Of a DNA stretch of 64,000 nucleotides, positions 12,128 through 24,000 are shown piece after piece (position 1 is the first letter of the stretch; every line of letters starts with the position of its first letter). The notes beneath the pieces were generated by a model. That model made no database searches. It had not been told where the DNA came from and was given only the letters and a program-made list of their open reading frames with translations. Source of the stretch: Dreissena polymorpha (Eukaryota > Mollusca > Bivalvia > Myida > Dreissenidae); contig NC_068355.1 of assembly GCF_020536995.1 (NCBI RefSeq), positions 122,384,365 through 122,448,364 of the forward strand, in the 5' to 3' direction. The position numbers and the translations under genes were made by a program.

Positions 12128-15100
12128 TTATTTCTGAGCAATAATTGAGAATATTTTTGCAAACTTTTGTTTAATTTGCGAGTAAACGATAAGCTGATCT
12201 GGTATACTACTACCGTCTCCTTTAATTCCTATAATTTGTCCAAATACTACAGTATCCTCAGGGGTAGGCAGTATCCAGGCAAGGGGCATACCCTTAATGT
12301 TCTCCGGGGTGTCTACACCGATGACGTAGTTAGCCGGAGTTTCGCTCATGACTTCAACGCCGTAACTGGACAGAATACTTTTAAATGCTGCCGTCGGTTG
12401 TTGAACGTTTATACCGAACAACAGAAAATCTTCGTCAACTCCGCGCCCTCGAGCGGTGGTGATTTTAGAAGTTATCGTAAAGTTTGTCTTTAAAATCGCC
12501 GGCATATCTAGTACGTGGCCTATGACACCAGTTTTCTTCATGGCTAACAGACGACCATCGGGGGCCGAGACCCATAGCTGGTCGGCTGCGTTACTCGGGT
12601 TGCGATCGGCACTTCCGTCGTACATAACCATATTTTGAACGCTTATTTGGGCTTGAAACACCATCGACCCTTCTTTCCCCGTATCTTGAATTGCAAACAA
12701 ACGATCTCCTCCTTGTAACCTTGACCCCGGTAGCATTGGAGGAGGCAAAGCCAGGTAAATAGTTTCAACAGCGGCGTCCCAAAGAATAGACGGCTTTAGA
12801 ACGGACGGGTCGCGAAGTGTTGATGTCAGTCTCCGCGCATATGATTCCGAACCGAATCGTAGTGATGCAGACAACACATTGGAATACGGTAATTCATTCT
12901 CGAAGTTCGCGTGCCAGACAATTTTCATTCCATTGGCGAGAGACGTAGATGTGTCGATGGCGTACAGACGCTGGAGGCCGAGAACATTGACGTCATTCTG
13001 CAAAGACAGACGGGAGAACGACTACGCTCTTTGTAACCGATCAACATTATATAGAGTTGTACTTTAGGCAAATGTTGAACATACGCACAATAGTTACCGA
13101 TAATGTTGTAACCATAAAACGTAGACAGTTCTTCATTTACAGTATGTATTTTAGGCATAAGTGGAACATACGCACAATAATTACTGCGAAATGGTGAAAT
13201 TGTAAAATTTAGACAGATAGATCCTTATTTCCATTTTATGGATTGTTATGGTATGCATAATACGTATAACTGATTTTGTTTTTTTAAAGAGAGCTTGGAA
13301 CGGGATTTAATTTATTTAACGTTTGTTCGAAAAATCATGTGATACAAAAAGCCTGCGATCTTCATCTTAATAATTTGGGATAAGGAATATGCATAGCTCA
13401 ACCCATAGTTTTAAAGTGTGAACATTTGTCTTAGCACTGAAAGTCTCACTGATAAAAAAAGTAGACGAGTAAGGTAAGCATACATTTGTTCAATGTGATT
13501 TAATACATCAGTAACTCCCCGACCTGATTTTCGTCTGGAGCAAACTCGGTAAGAACATAAATCCGGTTTTTACTGGTTACCGCGGGTGCGACAGGCAAGA
13601 ACTTGCCACTCACGCCCTGGACGGTGTCGTTCAGAAACATGTTGGCAAGGGGTAGACCGTCTATACGTAAGATATGAAACAAAAACGCTTTGAATAACAA
13701 CAGTGTAGGCTGTCTTACAGCGCAGCAGTTGGTACGCTCGCTTCTCACCATGGGGTTCAATACCCAGTCCTAGGGTATGCAAGGTATATACCTGACAGGT
13801 GGGGCTTTCTCCGGGTAGTCCGGCTTTTTCACAAGAGTTCTAGACCACATCCAATTTGAATATCTTTCAGTAAATTGCAGCTATACTTCAAAATTCGTTC
13901 AAACTTTTGTTATTCTAGACCTAGTAAGTTAAGTTGTCAGGATTGCTGAGTCGAACTACAAGTCCTCACATAATGAAGCATGAGGCTCGAAACGACCTCA
14001 TACATATACAAATATACACACACGCATGCATGAACACCCTCACAGAACATGCATATGCAGTATACAAATGGTATATACAGTTTGCATAAGCCTAATAAAT
14101 GTGAGACATTTCATAATAACATTTCAATACAGTAAAATCCCTCAGTTAGTTTTCAATGACAACGCTTACGTAGAAAACATACTGGTAAAAGTGGTGATCA
14201 GTTCGCCGGTCTGTTGTGAGACTAATAAAACGGCGCCATACCCGACATCAACGAACTGCATCCTAAATCCGACAGAAGTTATTAAGATAATCAATTCGAA
14301 TATTTACTTTGAAATAGTATATGCATGCATGAACAATACTACACGCTTTGATTTATCTATTTCATAATTAACTACATCCATTGCTTACACTTCTGTTTAG
14401 GATTATCAAAAAATGCCGGATCAACCGAAAAATTGATACATACATGTAATAAAATGTTTCCCCAAAAAAGAATTTATGAATGTATATATAAATATGCTCT
14501 GTGTGCCTAAGTTCGATCACGTTAAACTTTGTATCTGCGCATGCTCAGCATCAACAACGATTACTGAAAACTTGCTATGGTATTTAGACAGAGTATTCAA
14601 AACTGTATCCAAAACTGCCAAAAAAATGGAAATATAAACAAACAAAACGGTCGTTAACGGTAGAAAACTATCTATTACCCCACCTGATCTACGTCACCTG
14701 AGAAGCACTCCTATGTTCGACCAGCTGTCTTCATGACGTTACAAATGGGGGCTCACATGGGGTAAATAAATAGTTATTTGCTCACACGAATACTAAAGCT
14801 AGGAGCGAGACATTCTAGAAGATAATGTTGTTGTTGTTTTTAGAAAAGAAAGGTTATTCATATATTTTGAAGATTTTCGTAATGTGTGTCTTAAATATTT
14901 ATTAAAATTAACAACAACTAACAATTAAGAAGGTTACAGAAAAGAAGATTAAACACTCATAAACACAAATTTGTAAAATTACCAAACGTATTTACATTAT
15001 AATACGATATTTCTCCTAAACACAATGTGGACATAGGAATGTCTCCTAATAGCCCGTTTTTCGTGGCTGTGACTGCATATGTCACAGAACGCCCACTTCA

Positions 15101-18100
15101 CTATTTTTAAGAACGGCTTTTTGTCTGCTGGGGGACAAAATTGATTGCAAACGCAACAAACTTCCGTACAATCATTGTCATCATCAGATGCGTCTGATTG
15201 AATTAAAGTGGTGTGCGTGATTATAAAGCTTGGGACTGATGCACTATGTTCCTTTGGACTTTTTAGAAGACATGAACTCTTCAATACCAACTTTTTTATT
15301 TATGTGTTTCTCCACAGTTTGCTTCTTGACCGTTTTTTTCGTTTACAGTGTGCTCCTTTTCCTGTTCGTATTCCCACTTGATTTAGGTCTCTTGGACGCA
15401 CTTGGCTTGGCTTTACAAGAGGAGCTTCACTCACAGGATTTCACTGGATAAACTTGTTTTTCTGTGTTCATATCCTTAAGATACGCATCCACAGCTTCTT
15501 TACCGGACTTGACAACTTTTAATTTTTCGAACGGATTTTTATCTCTGAAAGCTCCGCACGGAAAGAGTTTGATTTTATTAATTGCGTCAATATTCAAAGG
15601 GAAAATCCCAGTCTTTTTTAAGGCAGACACGATGTTGCTCGGTGTAGCTGCTTTGAGATATGCCTTGCATGCAATGTCAGCCATTTGGTACCGTGTAATA
15701 GAATGTCCGATGTTTTCGCGCATGTAGGTCGCACACTCTCTGTAATAATACCCTTTAAAGGGTCCAAAAACGACAACGTCCAACGGCTGTAATATATGCG
15801 AAGCGTGGGCTGGTAACACGAAAAGAATGATGTGTTTTGATACTGCCCATTCTATCAGTGGTTTAGAAGTGTGGTTTACATGGCCATCAAATATTTATAA
15901 TATGGGTTGGTTGTCATCGAACCCTCCGTACATTCGGCAGGAAGGCAAACTCGAGGTATTCTCTGAATACTTGAGCATTAGACCATCCGGACTCTGACAT
16001 TGTTTACCCTGCTCCATGTGAACTCCCTTTCATCAAATCCGGATTTTGTTTCTTGCCTTTGAATACGAAGAATGGGGGAATCGAATTTCCGATGGCATTA
16101 ACACACCCTATTATTGTTGTAGTTGTCGAACGAGGCGACGTTACAGCCTGTGCCTTTTCATGCAGGGGCGCAATTACGTTTGGGGGTCTGTGCTCTGGTT
16201 GGATTCCAGTTTCATCCACATTGTAGATGAACTGTGGCTTGTTGAAGAGGTCATATGTTTCCATTGTTTCTTGGAGATTTGTAAAATATGTGTCGACAGT
16301 TTCGGGTGTTGAACATTTGGCACGACTTGTTTCGAGCGAGCTTGGTCTTACGGAACTTATTCTGGACTCCCAGCGTTTCAAAAAAGTTTTTGAGCCACCG
16401 ATTGCTTAATGCCTTATTGTGGGGACGCTTTTGTAGATAGAAGGCAAGGTCGCCTGCAACGCTTTTATCTTTGAGCTTGTGACGCCGTAGCCAAGCTGGT
16501 CAAATGTCTCCAGATATTCCACAATTCCCAGCTCTTCTTCTTTGGAAAAAAGAGTTTCCTCATTTTTTAAAGCGCCAGCCTGTACACGTCCGGCTACCCT
16601 GTCCAGAAGCGTGCCATATTGAACACCAAACAGCACTGATGCCTTCCTAACAGAAGTTCCTTTTCCGGTTTCTTCTTCATAGGCTCTTAGCAAAGATTCC
16701 TTTGTGTACTGTCTATACTTCCCACTGAGTTTTGTAGGTTTAGACTGAAATTCAAAAGCATTGTACGAGTCCAGATATAAGGAGACTTTCGTCGTTGTTC
16801 ATTGAAATGAAGGAGATACGACGATTTGCAAACAAGGACAATGTTTGAAATTGTAGATACCCAAAGCATATCAACTTGTTAAAAAATAACTTAAAAGTAT
16901 GAGTAGTTATTTGTTCTTAATCAAGTGGTGGAAAACAAATAAACCTGCGCTGCAATAAATAGCTTTATTTAACATTAAACAACGTCTTAATTCGACGTCT
17001 ATTATCTTAAAATGTAATGCATCGATCTAATTTATGAATGCCCCCTTTTTAGCCCCATGAAAAACAAAGCGCTTATTTACGGAGACTTTTCTTACCTCCC
17101 CTGAATACAGCAGCGTCACCGACAATGTAGAAAGGAGTATTTTGATGGATGTTTTATTTATTTAATGGTGATTTAAAGAAAGTAAGCACGATAACTGCAT
17201 GAACAATAAGGTAATTGACATAATTTATGTTTTGTTATTCATAAATACCTATTTAAACCGCATTTTAACGAGGGGTTGATGGAAATACGACTTCTGTTAT
17301 GAGTTTTCGCAGGAAGGCTGGCGCGTGATGCTGGTATTCGAAAATACGTCATAAAAAACTGATCGAACTTAGGCACCTGATCGAAATTAGGCACACAGAG
17401 GAAAATATGTATTTATATTTGAATATTTACAACTATATTTATAGAAATTGCATAATAATATTTATATTTATGCCCAAACTTTCACACAATCGTACTTTTA
17501 AAGGGATCTTTTCACGGTTTGGTAAATTGACAAAATTGAAAAAAGTTGTTTCAGATTCGCAAATTTTCGCTTTAGTTATGATATTTGTGAGGAAACAGTA
17601 TTACTGAACATTTACCAACGTCCAATATAGCCATTATATGTATCTTTTGACGATTTGAAAACCAAAAAAATATAAAGCGTTGCAACGCGAAACGATTGAA
17701 TAATTTGGGGAGTTCTGTTGTTGTCGTTTAAATTTACGAAACTACGAAGATTGCTTATATAAGGTATAAATAATTAACATTTGTATACCCCGCGGAATAG
17801 CCGAGAGGGCTAATGCCTTTTTACTTCAGACTAACTCCAGGACTCCGGGGGTCACTGGTTCGAGTTCTGGTAACGGCTACTTTTTTTCCTTTTTTTAATT
17901 TTATTCTTGATTTTTTTACTGGAGCTTTTAAGATCCAATGCTTACATTTATCAATATAAAGCATTTAATGACAAACTTCAAAATCTGTGAAAAGGCCCCT
18001 TTAAGAGATTAAATAAGAGAAAATTGACTGGTTAAGTTAAAAGGAATCCAGATACATAACAAGGCCACAACTGCACAATAAGTCATCTACCCGAACAGAG

Positions 18101-20219
18101 GTCGCATGTTGGGATCGAGATGCATTTCCGGAAGAAGTGATTTGCCGTCGGCACTGTAGAGCATGAGGATTCCCCCGTCTGTACCCCAGAAACTTCCGTC
18201 GAAGCCGACGAGCGGAAGTGTCGGCAACCTCAGAACGAGGTCGCGCCATAGCACTTTTCCGGACCCTAGGTCTAGTACAATGTAACCCCTATTGAAGTGA
18301 AATATGTTCCCGAATGAATAATGCAGTAGTAGTAGTATGTTCGCAGGTACTAGTATATCGCTTCAAGCTGGTCTATTCAAGTTTAAGCAATCAGCTACAA
18401 AGTCCTCGACAATTTTAAAGACGGTTACTACAATATATGCTAAATCACCATCATGCAAAATATAGTGCACTTTTTAAGGTTTCTGTTTTTTTAGTTTATT
18501 TGTTTAGTTTGATTTTTCGTCGTTTTCAACAGAATTTTAGTCATATCACGACGTTCAGTTTACCTATCACGGCGTTACCTATCACACTTTTCTGGTAAGC
18601 TGCTTTACCATAATTAAGAGCACTTACTTGTGCCAGTAACTGACAACTGCCCTAGATGAATCAGATGTAAGGCGATAAAAGTCCTAAAATGATTTCATCA
18701 CCAATCCCCACACAAGTAATGGGGCCGGGCAGGGGATCGAGTCCGCGATTCACGGATTTGTAGTCCAGCGCTATACCAATTGAGCTAGCTTGCAAAGACA
18801 TACTATATAACTATTAGGAAACGGTGTGCCATAAAAACTGTTCTATTGAATATTTTGAAATGATGAAGTATTTAAAAAAATGTTATTTTTAACTGATGAA
18901 ACAGGCGTTAACGACGATTAACCAATTTAAAATTCGAGCAATCGGATCTTGAATAATTTTGGCAATCATGGAGTTCGTAACTTTTGCTTTTCTTGGTCAT
19001 CAAAACTTCAACAAAAATAAAGCAAGACCAAGACTTTAAGAAAACAGTCAATGGCCACACCATGCCATGGAACTACTCACGTGTAGCCGGGTCCCGAGCC
19101 GTTCGACTGGCACACAAGGCTGGCACCGTTCCCTGCACACCCGCCAAAATCTGTAAGAAATGTAGTTTGGTGTTGTCTTTTCTATAATTCATTTATTCAA
19201 ATTATACCCAAGTGTAACCTTTGATTGTCTTGGTCATAAATAGAACAGGTGAAATCTGATTTAAAATAATTGTATTGTAAAGCATCCGCGTGGTTGGGAA
19301 TCTGTCCGGCGTCGCGATATATATATTTTGCGGGGACGGAATCTTAAGCTTGCACCGGTAGTTTTGTGCTTACACCGAAGACTGACAGATTCAGCACCGG
19401 TCCTTTTGATGGGTATGTGAATCGGATCTTCTCCGCGTCGAATATTACATTTGTTCGACTTAAATCCATTGAAATAGGACTACAATTAACAGACAAAGCA
19501 GAGCGAGCCTGGTGCATGTAGAGGCACTGCTCGGAATTTAGCGATAAACACTCATCGGTCGATTTTGTACGGCATTTTAATGAAAACGCAGTCCGGCGAT
19601 CTGAAGGTGCCCGTCCGATGTGTTTTTCTTCAATATCTAGTGCACAATAAAACTGACTCATTAACTTATATATTCATTAGTATTCATTAGACTTCTAGAG
19701 ACGCAGTCCGATTGAATTTATTGTTTAGCTGCAGTTTTAACTGATGTTTTGCTGGTACCATCCGATTTTGATTTATCACCGTCCCATTTTGATTGAAACA
19801 TTTATTTGAAACCAGGGATGAACGGCGAAGACGCTTCGTTTACACCAAGAATACTGTCCTATAGATGTACATGTGAGAAGATACCTCGCTGTGACCTGCC
19901 CCGGAATCACCGCCCTGCTGGGCTGTGAACCGAGAACTTGTAGGGTACGGCAAGAATTATTATTAATTTGCTTATTTGCAACAACGAACGCAAACAACAA
20001 ATGTAAGATACCTGGCACCGGTCCCTGGAAGTTTCCGGTTGTCCATCCGATCGTCACGTTATCACGGGGAACTTCCTGTACGAATGAGAAGCTGCCACTG
20101 GGGCGGCATCCGTACATCGGACAGCCGTCAATCTCAGCCGGCTGTCCACGCACCGTCGGCAGAAACGCCGGAAGTGACAAACATATCACCAAAAGCAGTG
20201 TCTTTGACCGGCAATACAT
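12128..20219 (-). CDS. Secreted PQQ/BamB-like beta-propeller protein
   Basis: Six exons join with matching phases and canonical GT-AG sites: 20012-20219, 19081-19150, 18091-18288, 14183-14262, 13524-13660 and 12128-12997. They give 1,563 nt, or 520 residues. The chosen start, MYCRSK at 20219, begins a clear signal peptide (TLLLVICLSLPAFLPTVRG), so the product should be secreted; a Met ten codons upstream would weaken it. The mature part has repeating blades of quinoprotein/BamB type: YIVLDLGSGKVLW, SFWGTDGGILMLYSADGKS, AVLLVSQQTGELITTF, NRIYVLTEFAP, LYAIDTS, DRLFAIQDTGKEG and LWVSAPDGRLLAMKKTG. An enzymatic role cannot be claimed, because many such propellers are scaffolds. The donor of exon 5 (CAG|GTCGGG) is chosen on phase. 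Intron 3 holds the pogo and tRNA-bearing elements. The function is unknown. Confidence 0.85.
13695..13870 (+). mobile_element. tRNA-derived SINE-like sequence
   Basis: It has a degenerate A box (GCAGTTGGTACGC) and a B box (GGGTTCAATACCC, about 13752-13764). They are followed by GGGGCTTTCTCCGGGTAGTC, which resembles the conserved core of a widespread invertebrate SINE. It lies in intron 4 of the propeller gene, which is transcribed from the other strand. Confidence 0.55.
14497..17400 (-). mobile_element. pogo/Tigger-like DNA transposon, dead
   Basis: The ends are inverted repeats CTCTGTGTGCCTAAGTTCGA (left) and the same with one change (right, read inward). The TGATCGAA-TTAGGCAC motif is doubled at the right end. 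The minus strand encodes a transposase in order: an N-terminal psq-type helix-turn-helix region (about 16750-16406, VRKASVLFGVQYGTL); the first DDE block (FIYNVDETGIQPEHRPP); IFDGHVNHTS with the second Asp, followed by LPAHASHILQPLDV (about 15900-15780); and a C-terminal Cys-rich region (about 15180-15050, CCVCNQFCPP, CDIC). A TAA upstream of IFDGH, further stops near 15250-15430 and frame changes kill it. It is inserted in intron 3 of the propeller gene. No clear TA duplication was resolved. Confidence 0.85.
17496..18005. mobile_element. TIR element carrying a tRNA-like gene, copy 1
   Basis: The ends are TTTAAAGGGATCTTTTCACG and its near inverse GTGAAAAGGCCCCTTTAA. In the middle (about 17790-17880) is a tRNA-like sequence of the long-variable-arm type: TAGCCGAGAGGGCTAATGCC (A box region) and GGTTCGAGTTC (B box), followed by a T run. 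The acceptor and T stems do not pair well, so it is a tRNA relic rather than a working tRNA. Copy 2 at 33821-34310 has the same layout. Confidence 0.75.
18590..18800 (-). mobile_element. tRNA-derived SINE-like sequence
   Basis: On the minus strand the head reads TAGCTCAATTGGTATAGCGC (A box), then GGACTACAAATCC (an anticodon-like stem), then GACTCGATCCCC (B box). A body containing GGGCAGTTGTCAGTTACTGG follows. It lies in intron 2 of the propeller gene in the same orientation. Confidence 0.6.
19344..19661 (-). CDS. Hypothetical 105-residue ORF in an intron
   Basis: An uninterrupted ATG-started frame lies in intron 1 of the propeller gene on the same strand. It has no recognised domain, signal peptide or membrane segment. 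Cysteines are fairly frequent. It could be an unspliced relic or chance. It is not needed for the phases of the surrounding gene, which join correctly without it. Confidence 0.2.
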   Translation of the reverse strand: MSQFYCALDIEEKHIGRAPSDRRTAFSLKCRTKSTDECLSLNSEQCLYMHQARSALSVNCSPISMDLSRTNVIFDAEKIRFTYPSKGPVLNLSVFGVSTKLPVQA

Positions 20220-21056
20220 TGTCCTCGTGTGATACTGAATGTTGTACAAAAAATGTTTATATGATTATAATTCAACGTATATGGCGCATAACTATGACAA
20301 GATTGTAGGTCTGTTGACACTGACCGTTGTTATCATCAACGTAGATAACGAAACGTCATTCTGTGTGCTGTCTACACTGTCTATTAAACTGTTAATAGTA
20401 TTTGCAAACGCTTTTTTCGTCACTTCTCTACTAAACTCCCGACAAATCATCGCAGTACGTATATACAGCTACTTTAACCAGTCCACCAGTTGCTTGGAAA
20501 AGTCCAATACCACGTGTTAAAAACTATGGCTTACATGAAAATCCAAACAAGTTTAATTTTGATATGTTAATTAAGTCAAAAGTTCAACCTTCAGCAAAGA
20601 CGGAACCCCAGTTATACAAAGCACCATTGCCAACACGTATCTGTGAACTGGTTAGCCAGAGGAGAATTTATAAATTGCACGTTGTCTTGTTCGTCACTTT
20701 GTCTAATTGTGTACAACTTTCAGGTCAATCGTTTTCGAAGGATCTCTTGGTAGAGCTGCTCATGTAGGTAAGAGATCACTGTCAACCGTTTACAGTAAAT
20801 AATAAAGTTCAACACTCATTGGCCCCACAGTGGAGATTGCCAACGGGATGGGGACACTTTATAAAAGCTGATACCCCAAAGTTGACTCTATTTGAAATTC
20901 ATACACACGTTAAACCAGTGCATACAAAAAAACAATGCATGCAAATAATACAAAAACGGAAACTTTTTTAAGACACGTAATTTATTATTCAAATATTATT
21001 CTGTTTAAAGGATTTCGATAATGCACGTTGGATACCAGATTCCGCAATCTTGCGCG
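20220..21056. promoter_or_regulatory. Intergenic gap between GH81 stop and propeller start
   Basis: About 0.8 kb separates the GH81 stop codon from the downstream propeller start, both on the minus strand. It should contain the GH81 3' untranslated region and the propeller promoter. No convincing TATA box or other element was picked out. Confidence 0.4.
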
Positions 21057-24000
21057 TCACGTGCTGGCGTATATGAAGAGCAGCGTGCTCGCGGCGCTCG
21101 TGCCCCCAACGAGCTCCTGTGGACGCTTGTTTTTGACGTAGTTGGCCGCCTGCGTCTGGTGAGCGCCGTCTAGCGGGGCCATCGCCGTGAAACAGAACGC
21201 CGCCCAGCCCTAGAGTGACGTCACAATAACAGAACAGGAATAGTGTACTGTGAATAGTACAAATAACAACTCCTATTTTGGTATAAAACACTGCTAACAA
21301 TCAAGCATTTCTAAAAGCAAACGGATTATAATACCGGTATTTCAAACCTAATTGTATTTTTTTTCTACAAAAGTAAAAGATGTTAGAAGTAAACAGCGTT
21401 TTTATTATACAATAAAATTAAAATGCATGTTGTATTTTCCTATGCACTTAAAGTCTTTATACTTTGAAGTTTTTTTCCTTACTTTATTTATAATTTAATA
21501 CGCTCGCACAATGTGACATGCGGTAATTCAAAGTCCAAACGTGTTATAACAAACATGCTACAACTAAGCTGAATACCAAACTGACATGGCGGTGTACGAT
21601 TAAACTACCAAAGGAAAGCACACCATTCTGAGACGGCGAGTTATGACGCACAATCCAAAGTAGGCTTCATACAGACATGAGTTGTCGAATGATGAAAATC
21701 CCATGAAACTTAGGCATTAAACCGAGTAAAGACGGCGGGTTAGGACACACCTACCAAACACAGGCTACATGCCAAGTTAAGATGGCGATTGAATGCATAC
21801 AGGAACCTACCAAACGCAGGCTTGATGTCGAGATGAGATGGCTGGTAATTACAAACCTTCCAAACGCAGGCTCCATACTGTATCTACACAAGATGGCTGG
21901 TTGTAATAAACCTACCAAACGCAGGCTTCATATCTATTTGAGATTGCTGGTAATAAAAAACCTCCAAAACGCAGGCTCGATATCTACATAAGATAGTTGG
22001 TTGTGATAAACCTACCAAATGCAGGCTACATATCTTTTTGAGATGGCTGGTAATAACACACCTACCAAACGCTGGCTATATATATAGTTGAGATGGCTGG
22101 TTGTGACACATTTACCAAAACGCTGGCTACATGCGGGTGATTCTATACCGGTACATACCTATGCAGGCTACAGACCTAGTAACGATGGCTGGTTCTGATA
22201 AGCCTACCAAACGCAGGCTACCTACCGAGTCGAGGTGGCGCGACTTCTCCTGCGTGTCGGCGATGGCGTATTGAGGCTCGCCTTCCGGGAAGATTGCCGC
22301 CGTGCACGAACGCTGGATGGAGGCTGCCCACTCCTGGCAGACGTGAAATTTATGTTAAATAAATGAACCGCGCTCAGGGAAAAGGGGTCGTAAGGCATGT
22401 GCGTAAAGTGTCGTCCAAGATTAGCCTGTGCAATCCGCACATGCTTATCAGGGACAACACTTTCCGCATAGACTTGATTTTCGTTAAGAATAGATCTACT
22501 TTAAACAAAAAAAATCCATAAAAATGAAAAGTATCGTCCCTGATTAGCATGTGTGAAGTACACGGATGACACTTTACGCACATGCATAAAATCCAGTTTT
22601 CCCAGAACAAGGCTCAAATATAAGTCTTTGTAAGCACAGGCTGTTTAAGGGCACAAACTGTTGTAAGTGAAAATACTTTACCTGATCCATCCAGTATTTG
22701 GAGACGGCCGTTATGGGGATCACCTGAATGCCCACAAGGCAGGCGTGGCGCATCGGGAACACGTTGGGGTCGCAAGGCCAGTTCAGCGTGTAAGCATAGA
22801 AACTGTCTTCTCCGATCATTCCCACGACGCCCGTTTCCTGAATTATTGGTGGAAAGTGGTTCCGGTTATGTGCGCGCACCTGCCAGTACTCGCGAACCGA
22901 CAGAATCTCCATGGCCAGTAAGACCTGCCCGGTGTGCTGTAGACGCTTGTCGTTGAGAGCCTCGCCTAGCGCCGCCACGCCGTGGTAGCAGTTTATGCCC
23001 TGAAATTTGATGGCATTTATCATGGCTGAATTAGAACACTTATATGCAAAATGTGACCATTTATACAAATTAACCCAAATATAGAAAACACAAACTAGAG
23101 CGGACTTTGCAGCGTTTGTTTCAGCAAGATCTCAAATCATGTACATGAACTGCAATATGTACACTCAATATGGACAACTTATGATGTTTTCCTACAAATG
23201 AGACTGCACGCGTTTTCCAGATATAAGATTAAAGATACATCATCTTCAAAATCAGGCCAAAACGAGTAATGTCCTCAACCATAAACATGTTGTCTGCAAC
23301 AAAATTGTCTCAAAGCAAAAAGGAAGCACACGGATCACCTCGGAAGCCGACTCCTCCTGTCTGACTCCCGGCACGAGACCTGACGCCCAAGAAAAACCCG
23401 TGTAGATGTCCTTATGCCGGGCCACAGGGAAGTACCTGTCCAATTGGCTGAGGTTGCTGACGTCCCGTGCCAGCAGGTAGACCCGGTGTTTGTTTGCTGC
23501 AACAAAAAGCGTTACAATTGGGGAAAAATTAGGTTGGTGCTGTTGTTTAATGATGATCATCATGATGGTAAATGGTAGCAATAAAAGAGTACCCTATAAA
23601 TATGTTCTGAACGCCATTTTAGTGTCGATAATACATTAGTTGTCCCGCACGCACAGTTTGGAATTACATTTAAAAAAGTATTTGCATAGAAAGTGGAAAC
23701 TTCACTTGCAGATAATTGGCCCGTATGCCTATTTTCAGTAAAATCAACATCCGCCGTAACATCATCGAGTGCAGTTCTCGGTGCGACTATATAAGCCTTA
23801 CATTGGGTCCACTGCGGGGCGACTATAAAAGCCTTACTTTGGGTCCACTGTTGGGCGACTATAATAGAAGCCTTACTTTGGGTCCACTGCGGGGCGACTA
23901 TAGAGGCCTTACTTTGGGTCCACTGCGGGGCGATTATAGAAGCCTTACTTTGGGTCCACTGCGGATGGTATTTCACAAAGTACGCCGCGGCGTAGATGAA

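Noticed and set aside
19870-19965. Extra exon of the propeller gene
   Set aside because: The exons on either side already join in phase (1 to 1) and give continuous sequence without it.
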